A stretch of 49,073 bases of DNA, taken from the NCBI GenBank assembly GCA_003577145.1, contig QEUP01000030.1, positions 1 to 49,073 on the forward strand, written 5' to 3'. A program made the position numbers and the translations under genes. The notes below the pieces were generated by a model. That model worked only from the letters and a program-made list of their open reading frames with translations, was not told where the DNA came from and made no database searches. Shown one piece after another: positions 30,803-39,530 of this stretch. This DNA comes from Acidobacteriota bacterium (GTDB lineage Bacteria > Actinomycetota > Acidimicrobiia > Acidimicrobiales > Microtrichaceae). How positions within the stretch are numbered: position 1 is the stretch's first letter; each line of letters begins with the position of its first letter.

Positions 30803-31704
30803 GTGCCGCCACCGAGGTCGAAGTCGACGGTCGGCGCATCCGGCTCACCAACCTCGACAAGGTCCTCTATCCCGAGGTCGGGTACACCAAGGCGGAGGTG
30901 ATCGACTACTACGCCCGCGTCGCCCCGACGATGCTCACCCACCTCGCCGACCGGCTGGTCACCTTCCGGCGGTATCCCGACGGCGTGGAAGGGGAGTCGT
31001 TCTTCGAGAAGCGCTGCCCGTCTCACCGGCCGCCATGGGTCGAGACCGCGACCGGACCCGGGAGCCGAGACGGGCCGGTCGACTACTGCGTGCTCGACGA
31101 GGTGGCCGCGATCGTGTGGGCCGCCAACCTCGCGGCGATCGAGCTCCACACGCCGATGGGTCGCGTGCCCGACCAGCGCGTACCGACGATGGTCGTGTTC
31201 GACCTCGACCCCGGTGCGCCGGCTGCGATGGCCGAGTGCTGCCAGGTCGCCGTCGAGATCAGGTCCGTGCTCGAATCGGTGGGCCTGGAGATGTTCCCCA
31301 AGACGTCGGGGTCGAAGGGTCTTCAGCTCTACGTCCCGCTCAACACCCCCGCCAGCTTCGAGCAGTCCAGCTCCTTTGCCCTCGCCGTCGCTCAACTCCT
31401 CGAAAAGCAGCAGCCCGAGCGGGTGACGAGCACGATGGCCAAGAAGGAGAGAACGGGGAAGGTGTTCATCGACTGGAGCCAGAACTCGTGGTCCAAGACC
31501 ACCGTTTGCGCCTATTCGATGCGGGCACTTCCACGCCCGACGGTGTCGACGCCGGTCACCTGGGAGGAGGTCGACGCGGCCGCCTCGGGCAGGCCACTCA
31601 GCTTCGAGACCGACGAAGTCCTCGATCGCCTAGGGCGCATGGGCGATCTCTTCGAGCCGACGGCGAGCATGGAGCAGCGACTGCCCGCGGCGCGCCGGAG
31701 CTGA
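30799..31704 (+). CDS. ligD: Stand-alone LigD polymerase domain (NHEJ primase-polymerase)
   Basis: 301 residues from GTG 30799, coupled to Ku. IRLTNLDKVLYPEVGYTKAEVIDYYARVAPTML opens the PolDom. VVFDLDPG carries the catalytic Asp pair, FPKTSGSKGLQLYVPL is the nucleotide-binding strand, and VFIDWSQNSWSKTTVCAYSMRALPRPTVSTPV the final motif. It adds nucleotides at broken ends during end joining. No ligase or phosphoesterase domain is fused, so a ligase must come from elsewhere in the genome. Its last 75 bp overlap the antisense end of the epimerase gene. Confidence 0.92.
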   Translation: MSAATEVEVDGRRIRLTNLDKVLYPEVGYTKAEVIDYYARVAPTMLTHLADRLVTFRRYPDGVEGESFFEKRCPSHRPPWVETATGPGSRDGPVDYCVLDEVAAIVWAANLAAIELHTPMGRVPDQRVPTMVVFDLDPGAPAAMAECCQVAVEIRSVLESVGLEMFPKTSGSKGLQLYVPLNTPASFEQSSSFALAVAQLLEKQQPERVTSTMAKKERTGKVFIDWSQNSWSKTTVCAYSMRALPRPTVSTPVTWEEVDAAASGRPLSFETDEVLDRLGRMGDLFEPTASMEQRLPAARRS

Positions 31705-32676
31705 GGCGCTCGCCTCCTGCCACGAGAGCTGTTTCTCGATGCCTCGCAACAGCGTCGTCTGCGGCTCCCAGCCGAGCAGTTGGCGCGCGCGATCGGTACA
31801 GGCGGCGGTGCGATGGACCGCGCCCGGCTCGGCCTCCCGGAGATCGAGCCGGAGCACCTGGCCCGAGAGCTGCTCCACCAGCTCCATCACCTCGGTGAGG
31901 CTGACACAGCGAGCGGCACCCACGTTGATGCTGGTTCCGGCCTCGATGTCGGTGGCTGCCGCTGCCAGTGTGGCGTCGACTACGTCGTCGACGTAGGTGA
32001 ATGCCCGTTGCTGGGTGCCGTCACCGCGCAGGGTGAACGGTCGGCCCTCGAGGACGCCGCGGATCAGGCGATGGATCGCCATGTCGGGGCGCTGTCGCGG
32101 GCCGTACACGGTGAAGTAGCGCAGCGCCACCGTCGGCACCTTCCACTCGGATGCGTACAAGCTGCACAGCGCCTCGGCGGACACCTTCGTCAGCCCGTAA
32201 GGGCTCAGAGGTGCGACGGGGTCGTCCTCCTGGGACGGGTCCTCGACGGTGTCTCCGTACACCGACGAACTGGACGCGAGGACGAAGCGGCCCACGCCCG
32301 CCCGCCTGGCTGCTTCAAGGAGCCGTTGGGTGCTCACCACGTTGCCCTGCACGTAGTCGGGGAACTTCGTCCAGGAGTCGCTCACGCCGGGCTGACCTGC
32401 GAGGTGGAAGATGGTTTCAGCTCCAGCGACCAGCGCGTCGGTCTCGCTGTGCGTGATGTCGGCCGCGACCATCTCGAAGCGGGGATGGGCGAGTGCCTGG
32501 CCGAGGTTGGCCCGCTTCAGTTGCGGGTCGTAGTAGCCGGTGAACGAATCGACCCCGCGCACGTGCCGGCCGGCGGCCAGCAGCCGCTCGACGAGGTGGC
32601 TCCCGATGAAGCCCGCAGCGCCGGTCACCAGCGACAGCGGCCCGGCGGAGGGTCGGTCCGTCAAGGTCCCTCTCAC
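31630..32676 (-). CDS. NAD-dependent epimerase/dehydratase (UDP-glucuronate/glucose epimerase type)
   Basis: 348 residues, GTG start at 32676. LSLVTGAAGFIGSHLVERLL binds NAD, FHLAGQPGV and SSSSVYGDT give the Ser/Thr region, SPYGLTK supplies the Tyr and Lys, and RYFTVYGPRQRPDMAI is the typical sugar-nucleotide motif. It probably makes a UDP-sugar for wall or extracellular polysaccharide. A TAACCT box inside an iron-box-like palindrome lies eight bases before the GTG, so the mRNA is probably leaderless. The C-terminus is antisense to the end of LigD. Confidence 0.85.
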   Translation of the reverse strand: MRGTLTDRPSAGPLSLVTGAAGFIGSHLVERLLAAGRHVRGVDSFTGYYDPQLKRANLGQALAHPRFEMVAADITHSETDALVAGAETIFHLAGQPGVSDSWTKFPDYVQGNVVSTQRLLEAARRAGVGRFVLASSSSVYGDTVEDPSQEDDPVAPLSPYGLTKVSAEALCSLYASEWKVPTVALRYFTVYGPRQRPDMAIHRLIRGVLEGRPFTLRGDGTQQRAFTYVDDVVDATLAAAATDIEAGTSINVGAARCVSLTEVMELVEQLSGQVLRLDLREAEPGAVHRTAACTDRARQLLGWEPQTTLLRGIEKQLSWQEASASAPARRGQSLLHARRRLEEIAHAP

Positions 32677-32682
32677 AAGGTG

Positions 32683-32698
32683 TTAGGTTACCCTAACC
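32683..32698 (-). promoter_or_regulatory. DtxR/IdeR-like box over the epimerase -10 region
   Basis: TTAGGTTACCCTAACC agrees with the DtxR/IdeR consensus (TTAGGTTAGSCTAACCTAA) at 15 of the first 16 positions and then diverges. On the minus strand it contains TAACCT (32685-32690), eight bases from the GTG start. It could also be only a promoter -10 with chance symmetry. Iron or manganese control of a sugar epimerase would be unexpected. Confidence 0.45.
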
Positions 32699-32700
32699 AG

Positions 32701-32718
32701 CGCTGAGCAGCCTCAGCG
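32701..32718 (-). terminator. Hairpin at the metH stop codon
   Basis: CGCTGAG-CAGC-CTCAGCG forms a 7-bp stem that includes the metH TGA (32713-32715). There is no T-run after it, so it may be a weak terminator, a stabilising 3' structure or chance. Confidence 0.35.
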
Positions 32719-35700
32719 GGCGACGAAGTACTTGGCCCTCGGGTGATGGCAGATGAGTGCCGAGGTCGTCTGCTCCGGCTGGTACTGGTAGCCGCTCTCC
32801 TCGCTGACCTCGATCCCGATCCGGTCCGCCCCCAACAGCTCGGCGACCTTGACGTTGTCCTCGAGGTCGGGGCAGGCGGGGTAGCCCCACGAGTAGCGCC
32901 CGCCCCGGTACTGCTGGCGGAACAGGCCCTGCAGGGTCGGCCCGTCCTCCTCGGCGAAGCCCCACTCCTCCCTGATGCGGCGGTGCCAGAGCTCGGCGAG
33001 CGCCTCGGTCATCTCCACGCCCAACCCGTGCAGCAGCATGTAGTCCTGGTACTCGTCGTTGCCGAACAACTCCGCGGTTCGCTGCGACACCCTCGGACCC
33101 ATCGACACTATGTGGAAGGCGGCGTAGTCGGCCTCCCCCGAAGCGGCGGGGCGGAAGAAGTCGGCGATGCAGAGCCAGGGCTCCTGGGTCTGGCGAGGAT
33201 AGGAGAAGCGGGTCCACTCGGCGCTTCGCTCGTCGTCCTTCCAGATGACGAGGTCGTTGCCGTCGCTGTTGGCCGGGAAGTAGCCGTAGACGACCTGGGG
33301 CACGAGCAGGTGCTCGGCTCTGGCCCTCGCCAGCTGGTCGCGCAGTACCGGGCGGATACGAGCCTTGAACTCGTCGTCGTTCTCACCCTTCTCCGGGCGG
33401 TACTGCCACTGGTTCCGGAACAGGGCGGTCTCGTTGAGGTAGGCCGCGATGTCGTCCAGCGAGACCCCTTTGACCACTTTCGACCCGAGGAACGGAGCCT
33501 CGAAGACGCGGTTGTCAGTTGCTGCCTCGGGTGAGCGGGCGGGGACCGCCGTGAGGTCGGGCGCCGGGCTCGATCGCTCGGGTAGCCGGCGCCCGGTCGG
33601 CACGCGACCGAAGTCGGGGTCGTCCTCGCCGGTACGCCTGATCTCTCCCAGGCGGTCCATCACCCGCAGTCCCTCGAAGGCATCCTTGCCGTAGAAGAGG
33701 CGCCCCTCGTAGATCTCCCGCAGGTTTCCCTCGACGTAGGTCCGGGTGAGAGCGGCGCCCCCCAGCAGCACCGGGGTCTCATCGAGCCCACGGTCGCGCA
33801 GTTCCTCGAGGTTGTCGCGCATGATGAGCGTGCTCTTGACGAGCAGGCCGCTCATGCCGATCGCATCGGCCGAGACCTCGGCGGCCTTGTCGATCATCTC
33901 GGCGATGGCGACCTTGGTACCGAGGTTGTGCACCTCGTAGCCGTTGTTCGTCAAGATGATGTCGACGAGGTTCTTGCCGATGTCGTGCACATCGCCTTTG
34001 ACGGTCGCCAGGACGATCCGTCCCTTGCTCTCTCCCTGCACCCGTTCCATGTGAGGCTCGAGGTGAGCAACCGCGGCTTTCATCGTCTCGGCGGACTGGA
34101 GCACGAAGGGCAGCTGCATCTCGCCTGATCCGAAGAGCTCACCTACCACCTTCATGCCCGCGAGCAGCGTCTCGTTGATTATCTGGAGGGGCTCGGTCCC
34201 CTTCGCCATGGCCTCGTCGAGATCGTCGGTGAGGCCGTCACGGTCTCCGTCGATGATGCGCTGCTCGAGCCTCCGCTCCACCGGCCAGTCACTGCGGTCC
34301 TCCTTGACGGTTTCGCTGACCTGCACGTCCTCGAAGATCGTCAGGAGCTTCTGGAGGGGGTCGTAGGCGTCCAGGCCGTCCTCGGCACGACGGCGCCGAT
34401 CGTAGATGAGGTCCACACAGACCTCGCGCTGCTCGTCGGGAATCCGGTTGAGCGGCTCGATCTTGGCGGCATGGACGATCGCGGAATCGAGCCCTGCTGC
34501 TACGCACTCGTGCAGGAAGACGGAGTTGAGCACGTGCCGGGCTGCGGGTTTGAGGCCGAAGGACACGTTGGACACGCCGAGGGTGGTGAAGACCCCCGGC
34601 AGCTCTGCTTTGATACGACGGATCGCCTCGATCGTGGCCATCGCATCGCCGCGCAGGTCCTCGTCACCGGTGGAGAGCGGGAAGGTCAACGCGTCGAACA
34701 ACAGGTCGGAGGGCTCGAGACCGTACCGCTGGGTGGCGAGGTCGTGGATGCGGTGGGCTACCCGCATCTTCCATTCGAGGTCGCGCGCCTGACCTTCCTC
34801 GTCGATGAGCAGGCAGATGACCGCCGCACCGTACTCACTGGCGAGCTTGAAGACACGATCCAACCGGCTGCCTGCAGCATCGCCGTCTTCGAGGTTGGCA
34901 GAGTTCAGGATGGCCCTGCCCCCCAGCCACTGCAGGCCCGCCTCGAGCACCTCTGGTTCGGTCGAGTCGAGGACGAGGGGGACGCTGGATTGGGTGGCGA
35001 AGCGCTCTGCTATCTCGTCCATGTCCTGGGTGCCGTCGCGTCCCACGTAGTCGACGCACACGTCGAGGACGTGAGCCCCCTCCTTGACCTGCTCCTTGGC
35101 CATCTGCACGCAGGTGTCCCAGTCCGCCTCCAGCATCGCTTCGCGGAACTTCTTGGAGCCGTTGGCGTTGGTGCGCTCGCCGATGATGAGAAAGGACGTC
35201 TCCTGCTTGAAGGGTACGAACGAGTAGATCGATGTCGCGCCGGGCTCGTAGGTGACCTGGCGCGGTGCCGGAGACAGATCCCCGACCGCGGTGACCAGGG
35301 CGCTGAGGTGCTCGGGGGTCGTTCCACAGCAGCCCCCGACGACGCTCACCCCCATCTCGGTGATGAAGCGGGTGTGATGCTCGACGAACTGCTCGGGAGT
35401 CAGGTCGTAGTGCATCTCACCATCGACGACCTGAGGCAGACCGGCGTTGGGCAGGCAGGAGATGGGGACCCGGCTGAAGTGCGACAGGTGGCGGAGGTGC
35501 TCGCTCATCTCCGCCGGTCCGGTCGCGCAGTTCAGGCCGATGACGTCGGGACCGAGCGGGTCGAGGGCGCCGAGCGCGGCACCTATCTCGGTTCCCGGGA
35601 GCATGCGGCCGGTGAGCTCCATCGTCACCTGGACCTGGATGGGAACCTCGCGATCCACAGCCGCCATCGCCCGGCGGGAACCGACGATCGCCGCCTTGGC

Positions 35701-36183
35701 CTGCAACAGGTCGAAGCAGGTTTCGATGATGAGCAGGTCGACTCCGCCTTCGAGCAGCGCCCGTGCCTGGAGCTCGTACTGGTCGCGCAACTCGGCGAAG
35801 CGGATCTGACCCAGCGACGGGAACTTGGTGCCCGGACCGATCGAGCCGGCCACCCACCCGCCGTAGCCGTCGGCCACCTCGCGGGCGATGTGGGCAGCTT
35901 TGAGGTTCAGCTCATGAGCTCGCTCGGCGATCCCGTACTCGGCAAGCGGCACACCGAACGCTCCGAAGGTGTCGGTCTCGACCACGTCGACGCCGACCTC
36001 GAAGAAGCTGCGGTGGAGATCGGCGACCACGTCGGGTCTGGTGGCCACCAGGATCTCGTTGCACCCCTCGAACTGGGGCCCACCGAAGTCGTCCGCCGTC
36101 AGCCTTCGTTCCTGGAGGTTGGTGCCGGTGGCGCCGTCGAAGACCACGACGCGTTCCCGAGCGGCTTCGAGGAAGGTCCCCAT
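32713..36183 (-). CDS. metH: Cobalamin-dependent methionine synthase
   Basis: 1156 residues. The four modules appear in order. The homocysteine domain (1 to about 310) has zinc cysteines in GLNCATGP and GGCCGT (about 282-287). The pterin-binding domain spans about 325-600 (ERTNANGSKKFREAM). The cobalamin cap and Rossmann domains follow, with DVHDIGKN near 730, whose His ligates cobalt. The AdoMet activation domain (about 890-1156) has RYSWGYPACPDLEDNVKVAELLGADRIG. It transfers the methyl group of methyltetrahydrofolate to homocysteine. The length is near the E. coli enzyme. A PduO-type cobalamin adenosyltransferase gene lies nearby on the other strand. Confidence 0.97.
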   Translation of the reverse strand: MGTFLEAARERVVVFDGATGTNLQERRLTADDFGGPQFEGCNEILVATRPDVVADLHRSFFEVGVDVVETDTFGAFGVPLAEYGIAERAHELNLKAAHIAREVADGYGGWVAGSIGPGTKFPSLGQIRFAELRDQYELQARALLEGGVDLLIIETCFDLLQAKAAIVGSRRAMAAVDREVPIQVQVTMELTGRMLPGTEIGAALGALDPLGPDVIGLNCATGPAEMSEHLRHLSHFSRVPISCLPNAGLPQVVDGEMHYDLTPEQFVEHHTRFITEMGVSVVGGCCGTTPEHLSALVTAVGDLSPAPRQVTYEPGATSIYSFVPFKQETSFLIIGERTNANGSKKFREAMLEADWDTCVQMAKEQVKEGAHVLDVCVDYVGRDGTQDMDEIAERFATQSSVPLVLDSTEPEVLEAGLQWLGGRAILNSANLEDGDAAGSRLDRVFKLASEYGAAVICLLIDEEGQARDLEWKMRVAHRIHDLATQRYGLEPSDLLFDALTFPLSTGDEDLRGDAMATIEAIRRIKAELPGVFTTLGVSNVSFGLKPAARHVLNSVFLHECVAAGLDSAIVHAAKIEPLNRIPDEQREVCVDLIYDRRRRAEDGLDAYDPLQKLLTIFEDVQVSETVKEDRSDWPVERRLEQRIIDGDRDGLTDDLDEAMAKGTEPLQIINETLLAGMKVVGELFGSGEMQLPFVLQSAETMKAAVAHLEPHMERVQGESKGRIVLATVKGDVHDIGKNLVDIILTNNGYEVHNLGTKVAIAEMIDKAAEVSADAIGMSGLLVKSTLIMRDNLEELRDRGLDETPVLLGGAALTRTYVEGNLREIYEGRLFYGKDAFEGLRVMDRLGEIRRTGEDDPDFGRVPTGRRLPERSSPAPDLTAVPARSPEAATDNRVFEAPFLGSKVVKGVSLDDIAAYLNETALFRNQWQYRPEKGENDDEFKARIRPVLRDQLARARAEHLLVPQVVYGYFPANSDGNDLVIWKDDERSAEWTRFSYPRQTQEPWLCIADFFRPAASGEADYAAFHIVSMGPRVSQRTAELFGNDEYQDYMLLHGLGVEMTEALAELWHRRIREEWGFAEEDGPTLQGLFRQQYRGGRYSWGYPACPDLEDNVKVAELLGADRIGIEVSEESGYQYQPEQTTSALICHHPRAKYFVAR

Positions 36184-36251
36184 GACTGGTCAAGGCTATC
36201 GGCAGGTTGCCCGTAGTCCCCAGTGGGTTTGCCGGAGGGCGCTCGGGGCAG

Positions 36252-36734
36252 TCAGAGTCGCCCGAGCACGGCTCGGGCCATGGTCGTGGCCATCTGCTCG
36301 GAAGCGGGATCGACGGGAATCAACTGGACGGCGATCGAGAAGGTCGTGTCGTCGGCGAGCACGTTGACGCTCTGGAGCTGGCTGTCCCAGTAGGCCGCGT
36401 CACCCAGCCCGGAGATCTCGCTGGTCGCCTCGGGGAAGAGCTCCTGGGCTTGTTCGAAGAGCTCGGCCCCGTTCTCAGGGGTCACCGAGAGGCTGACGCC
36501 GTCGAGTCCGTCCTCGAAGGTGTACTCACACCGTCTCCCGTCGTCGGCGGTATCGGCTCCGGTGACCTCGCTGCCGGTCGCCTCGCTCACCTCCTGCTCG
36601 CTGAGGAGCCCGCACGAGTCGAGCTCGGGCTCGGTGGAAGCGGTCGTCGACGCCGTCTCGCGGTCCTGGCCGTTGCCGCTGCAAGACGACAGCACGACTG
36701 CGGCTACCGCGAGCATCCGCACCCCACGACCCAT
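36252..36734 (-). CDS. DUF3558-like lipoprotein
   Basis: 160 residues from ATG 36734 (ATG 36716 also possible). The signal MLAVAAVVLSSCSG holds the lipidation Cys. A Thr/Glu spacer leads to SCGLLSEQEVSEATGSEVTG and RCEYTFEDGLDGVSLSV, the two-Cys pattern of DUF3558-type actinobacterial lipoproteins. Function is not established for this family. It lies between metH and the divergent PduO-type gene and is probably a separate transcript. Confidence 0.75.
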   Translation of the reverse strand: MGRGVRMLAVAAVVLSSCSGNGQDRETASTTASTEPELDSCGLLSEQEVSEATGSEVTGADTADDGRRCEYTFEDGLDGVSLSVTPENGAELFEQAQELFPEATSEISGLGDAAYWDSQLQSVNVLADDTTFSIAVQLIPVDPASEQMATTMARAVLGRL

Positions 36735-36762
36735 GGGGCCAAGCATGCCAGCTTTCCGAAGA

Positions 36763-36768
36763 TAGGCT
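36763..36768 (+). promoter_or_regulatory. TAGGCT -10 box for the PduO-type gene
   Basis: TAGGCT ends ten bases before ATG 36779. No ribosome site lies between, so the ATG is probably at the transcript 5' end, which decides the start over GTG 36770. Confidence 0.4.
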
Positions 36769-36778
36769 CGTGACACCC

Positions 36779-37333
36779 ATGAGGATCTACACGCGCAAGG
36801 GCGACGACGGGACGACCGGCCTGCTCTACGGCGGCAGGGTTCGCAAGGATTCGGAGCGGCCCAGCGCCTACGGCGACGTCGACGAGGCGCAAGCGGCGCT
36901 GGGCCTTGCCCGGGCCGAGTGCGACCGGAGCAGCGAGCTCGACGAGATCGTGATCGGGCTGCAACGGGACCTGTGGATCGCGATGGCAGAGCTCGCCACC
37001 GCCACCGAGAACCGGGGCAAGCTGGTCGCGGGTGAGAACCTCGTGACGCCCGGCATGGTGGCGAGGTTGGAGGCACTCATCGATCAGCTCCAGGAAGGCC
37101 TCGAGCTGCCGGGCGAGTTCGTCCTGCCGGGCCAGAACCGCATCTCGGCGTGCCTCGACATGGCCCGTGCGGTTGTGCGGCGCGCCGAGCGAGCCGCGTC
37201 CACCGTGTCAGCGGAGGGGTCTTCGGTGGTCCCGTACCTGAACCGGTTGTCGGACCTGCTCTGGATCATGGCGCGGTGGCAAGAGGGGTTGGCGTTGCCG
37301 ACACGAACGACTGACCCGACGACCCAGGGGTAG
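36779..37333 (+). CDS. PduO-type ATP:cob(I)alamin adenosyltransferase
   Basis: 184 residues from ATG 36779. MRIYTRKGDDGTTGLLYGGRVRKDSERPSAYGDVDEAQAALG binds ATP (TRxGDxGTT and the GDVDE motif). PGQNRISACLDMARAVVRRAERA supplies the conserved Arg residues of the trimeric PduO family, and VVPYLNRLSDLLW ends the domain. It makes adenosylcobalamin from cob(I)alamin and ATP. The leucyl aminopeptidase gene follows after three bases. With metH nearby, the region handles both cobalamin cofactor forms, although they are not in one operon. Confidence 0.92.
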   Translation: MRIYTRKGDDGTTGLLYGGRVRKDSERPSAYGDVDEAQAALGLARAECDRSSELDEIVIGLQRDLWIAMAELATATENRGKLVAGENLVTPGMVARLEALIDQLQEGLELPGEFVLPGQNRISACLDMARAVVRRAERAASTVSAEGSSVVPYLNRLSDLLWIMARWQEGLALPTRTTDPTTQG

Positions 37334-37336
37334 CCG

Positions 37337-38788
37337 ATGCCCATCGATTTCGAACTCACCCGCCAGGTGCCGCCCGATGCGGAGGCCGTCGGGATCCCGG
37401 TCGCAGCCGACGCTCTGGGGTCCTCCGACAGCCCGCTGGACCGGTCGTTCCTCGAGAAGAGGGGGTTCAAGGCCAAAGCCGGTGAGGTTATGGCCTGCCC
37501 CGGCGCCGAGGGCGGGTTCTTCGTAGCCGTCGGGGTCGGCGAGGCCGGCAACGTCGACCCCGCCGTCCTGCGTCGTGCCGCTGCCGGTTTCGCCCGGGTC
37601 GCCAGGAGGGAGCAGGTAGTCGCGCTGTGCCTGCTCGACGCCCTTCCCGAAGGAGCCGACAAGGCCCGTGGCGCGCAAGCAGTGGCCGAGGGCGTGGCGC
37701 TCGGTGCCTACGAGTTCGACGAGTACAAGTCAGAATCGGAGCCGAGTGCCATCTCGACGGTGGCCGTCGTCGGAACCGGCGGCAAGCGGATCAAGGCAGC
37801 CCTCGATCGTGGGGCTGCGGTGGCCGATGGAGTGGCTTTCGCCCGCGACCTGGCCAACGAGCCGGGTGGCTCCCTGACACCTCGCAGGCTGGCCGAGGCG
37901 GCGACCGACATGGCCAAGAGGGTGGGGCTGGCCTTCGAGGTGCTGGACGAAAAGCGCATCAGGGCCGAGAAGTTGGGGGCGTTGCTGGGCGTCAACCGAG
38001 GATCGGCCGAGCCGGCACGCTTCGTCAAGCTGGTCTTCGAGCCGCCGAGCGCGCGGAGCTCGCTGGCCCTCGTGGGCAAGGGCATCACCTTCGATGCCGG
38101 CGGGCTGTCGATCAAGACCGCCGAGCAGATGAGCGCGATGAAAGGCGACATGAGCGGCGCGGCAACCGTGATGGGCGCCATGTCGGTGCTGCCCGCGATC
38201 GGTGCCCGTACCGAGGTGACCGCCTACCTGCCCATGACCGACAACATGTTGGGCGGGGACGCCATGCGGCCCGGCGACGTCTTGACGGCCAGGAACGGCA
38301 AGACGATCGAGGTGCTCAACACCGACGCGGAGGGGCGCCTGATCCTCGCCGACGCCTTGGCGCTGGCAAGCGAAGACCGGCCCGACGCCATCGTTGACGT
38401 CGCCACCCTCACCGGCGCGTGCGCGGTGGCGCTCGGCACCAGGATCGCCGGCCTGATGGGCAACGGAACCGGCCTCGTCGAGCAGGTCGAGGCCGCGGCC
38501 GGCCGTGCCGGCGAGCGGGTCTGGCGCCTGCCCCTGCCCGAGGACTATCGCCGCCAGCTCGACTCCAACGTCGCCGATCTCAAGAACGTCGGTACCCGCC
38601 ACGGGGGTGCGTTGACCGCAGCCCTGTTCCTCCGGGAGTTCGTGGCCGAGGGCATTCCCTGGGCTCACCTCGACATCGCCGGGCCTGCTTTCGCCGACGC
38701 GGTGGACGGCGAGAACCCCAAGGGCGCGACGGGTTTCGGGGTGCGCACCCTCATCGAGCTGGTGGCCTCGTTCACCAAGCCGAAGTAG
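37337..38788 (+). CDS. pepA: Leucyl aminopeptidase (M17 family)
   Basis: 483 residues. The N-terminal macro-like domain (to about 165) precedes the dizinc catalytic domain. VGKGITFDAGGLSIK carries the metal-binding Lys and Asp, MKGDMSGAATVMG and LPMTDNMLGGDAM follow, and NTDAEGRLILADAL is the signature with the Asp, Glu and Arg of the active site. It removes N-terminal residues from peptides in the cytoplasm. It begins three bases after the PduO-type stop, so the two genes share a transcript. Confidence 0.95.
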   Translation: MPIDFELTRQVPPDAEAVGIPVAADALGSSDSPLDRSFLEKRGFKAKAGEVMACPGAEGGFFVAVGVGEAGNVDPAVLRRAAAGFARVARREQVVALCLLDALPEGADKARGAQAVAEGVALGAYEFDEYKSESEPSAISTVAVVGTGGKRIKAALDRGAAVADGVAFARDLANEPGGSLTPRRLAEAATDMAKRVGLAFEVLDEKRIRAEKLGALLGVNRGSAEPARFVKLVFEPPSARSSLALVGKGITFDAGGLSIKTAEQMSAMKGDMSGAATVMGAMSVLPAIGARTEVTAYLPMTDNMLGGDAMRPGDVLTARNGKTIEVLNTDAEGRLILADALALASEDRPDAIVDVATLTGACAVALGTRIAGLMGNGTGLVEQVEAAAGRAGERVWRLPLPEDYRRQLDSNVADLKNVGTRHGGALTAALFLREFVAEGIPWAHLDIAGPAFADAVDGENPKGATGFGVRTLIELVASFTKPK

Positions 38789-38849
38789 ACCTGCGACCAC
38801 GGATTCCCGTACGTCGTTCGTCGCTGACCTCTGGCGCAAGCGTTCGTGG

Positions 38850-39488
38850 TCAGGGTGCCTGGACCTTCGACCGACGGGCCTCTTCTATCGCCCAGCGCGC
38901 CGCATGCGAGCTCAGGGCGGCCTCGACGTTCCATCGTTCCAGGGTGACCTCGATCGTGGGTAGGTCCTCGCCGAGTTGGGCGAGGGTGAGCGCCAGCCGG
39001 CGAGCGCGACCGGATTCTGCGTTGTGGCTGCGGCGCAACTCGGCTTCGAGCCAGCGGGCGTGTGACCGCTGCACCGGTTCGGGAAGGCGCTGCACCTGCC
39101 GGCGGGTGAGCGGAGGGACCCGGCGTCTGACCTTGAGCGTCCGGTGGTCGGCGAAGCGGGCCAATCCGAACTGCTCGCTGCGGTGCAGCGCCCGCACGAA
39201 CGGCGAGTTGCGTCCTTCGCGGGGCGCCAGGCCGAGAGCGACCGCGGTGTCGGCGAGGTCGATCGCGAAGCCGTCGCGGTGCTCGTCGAAGCCCCTGGCG
39301 AAGCGGCGGAGCAGCAGCAGCGTGCTGGGGCCGATGACCGAGAGCCAGAAGCGCTCGACGTAGGTGCTGCGTGGGTCGAAGCCCTTGAGGTCGATGACCG
39401 GGTCGCTCCACGGGAGGACGGTGATGACGCTGGTTCCGGAATCGGGGTGCCGCGGTGGGGACCCTCCCGCGGTGTGGCTGCGCGACAT
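38850..39488 (-). CDS. Conserved hypothetical protein, basic and helical
   Basis: 212 residues, ATG 39488 with GGAGG four bases upstream. LKGFDPRSTYVERFWLSVIGPSTLLLLRRFARGF and SPFVRALHRSEQFGLARF look like a winged-helix or small helical domain. The C-terminal half is rich in Arg (KVRRRVPPLTRRQVQRLPEPVQRSHARWLEAEL). Nucleic-acid binding is possible but no family is recognised. It has its own strong promoter inside the 3' end of the upstream flippase-like gene. Confidence 0.7.
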   Translation of the reverse strand: MSRSHTAGGSPPRHPDSGTSVITVLPWSDPVIDLKGFDPRSTYVERFWLSVIGPSTLLLLRRFARGFDEHRDGFAIDLADTAVALGLAPREGRNSPFVRALHRSEQFGLARFADHRTLKVRRRVPPLTRRQVQRLPEPVQRSHARWLEAELRRSHNAESGRARRLALTLAQLGEDLPTIEVTLERWNVEAALSSHAARWAIEEARRSKVQAP

Positions 39489-39530
39489 GAAGCCTCCAGG
39501 AGGCGCTGGCTCGACCGGGGAAGAGGGACT

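Noticed and set aside
34471-36216. Long plus-strand frame antisense to metH
   Set aside because: It mirrors the codon pattern of metH and encodes no recognisable domain, while the minus-strand frame is a full MetH.
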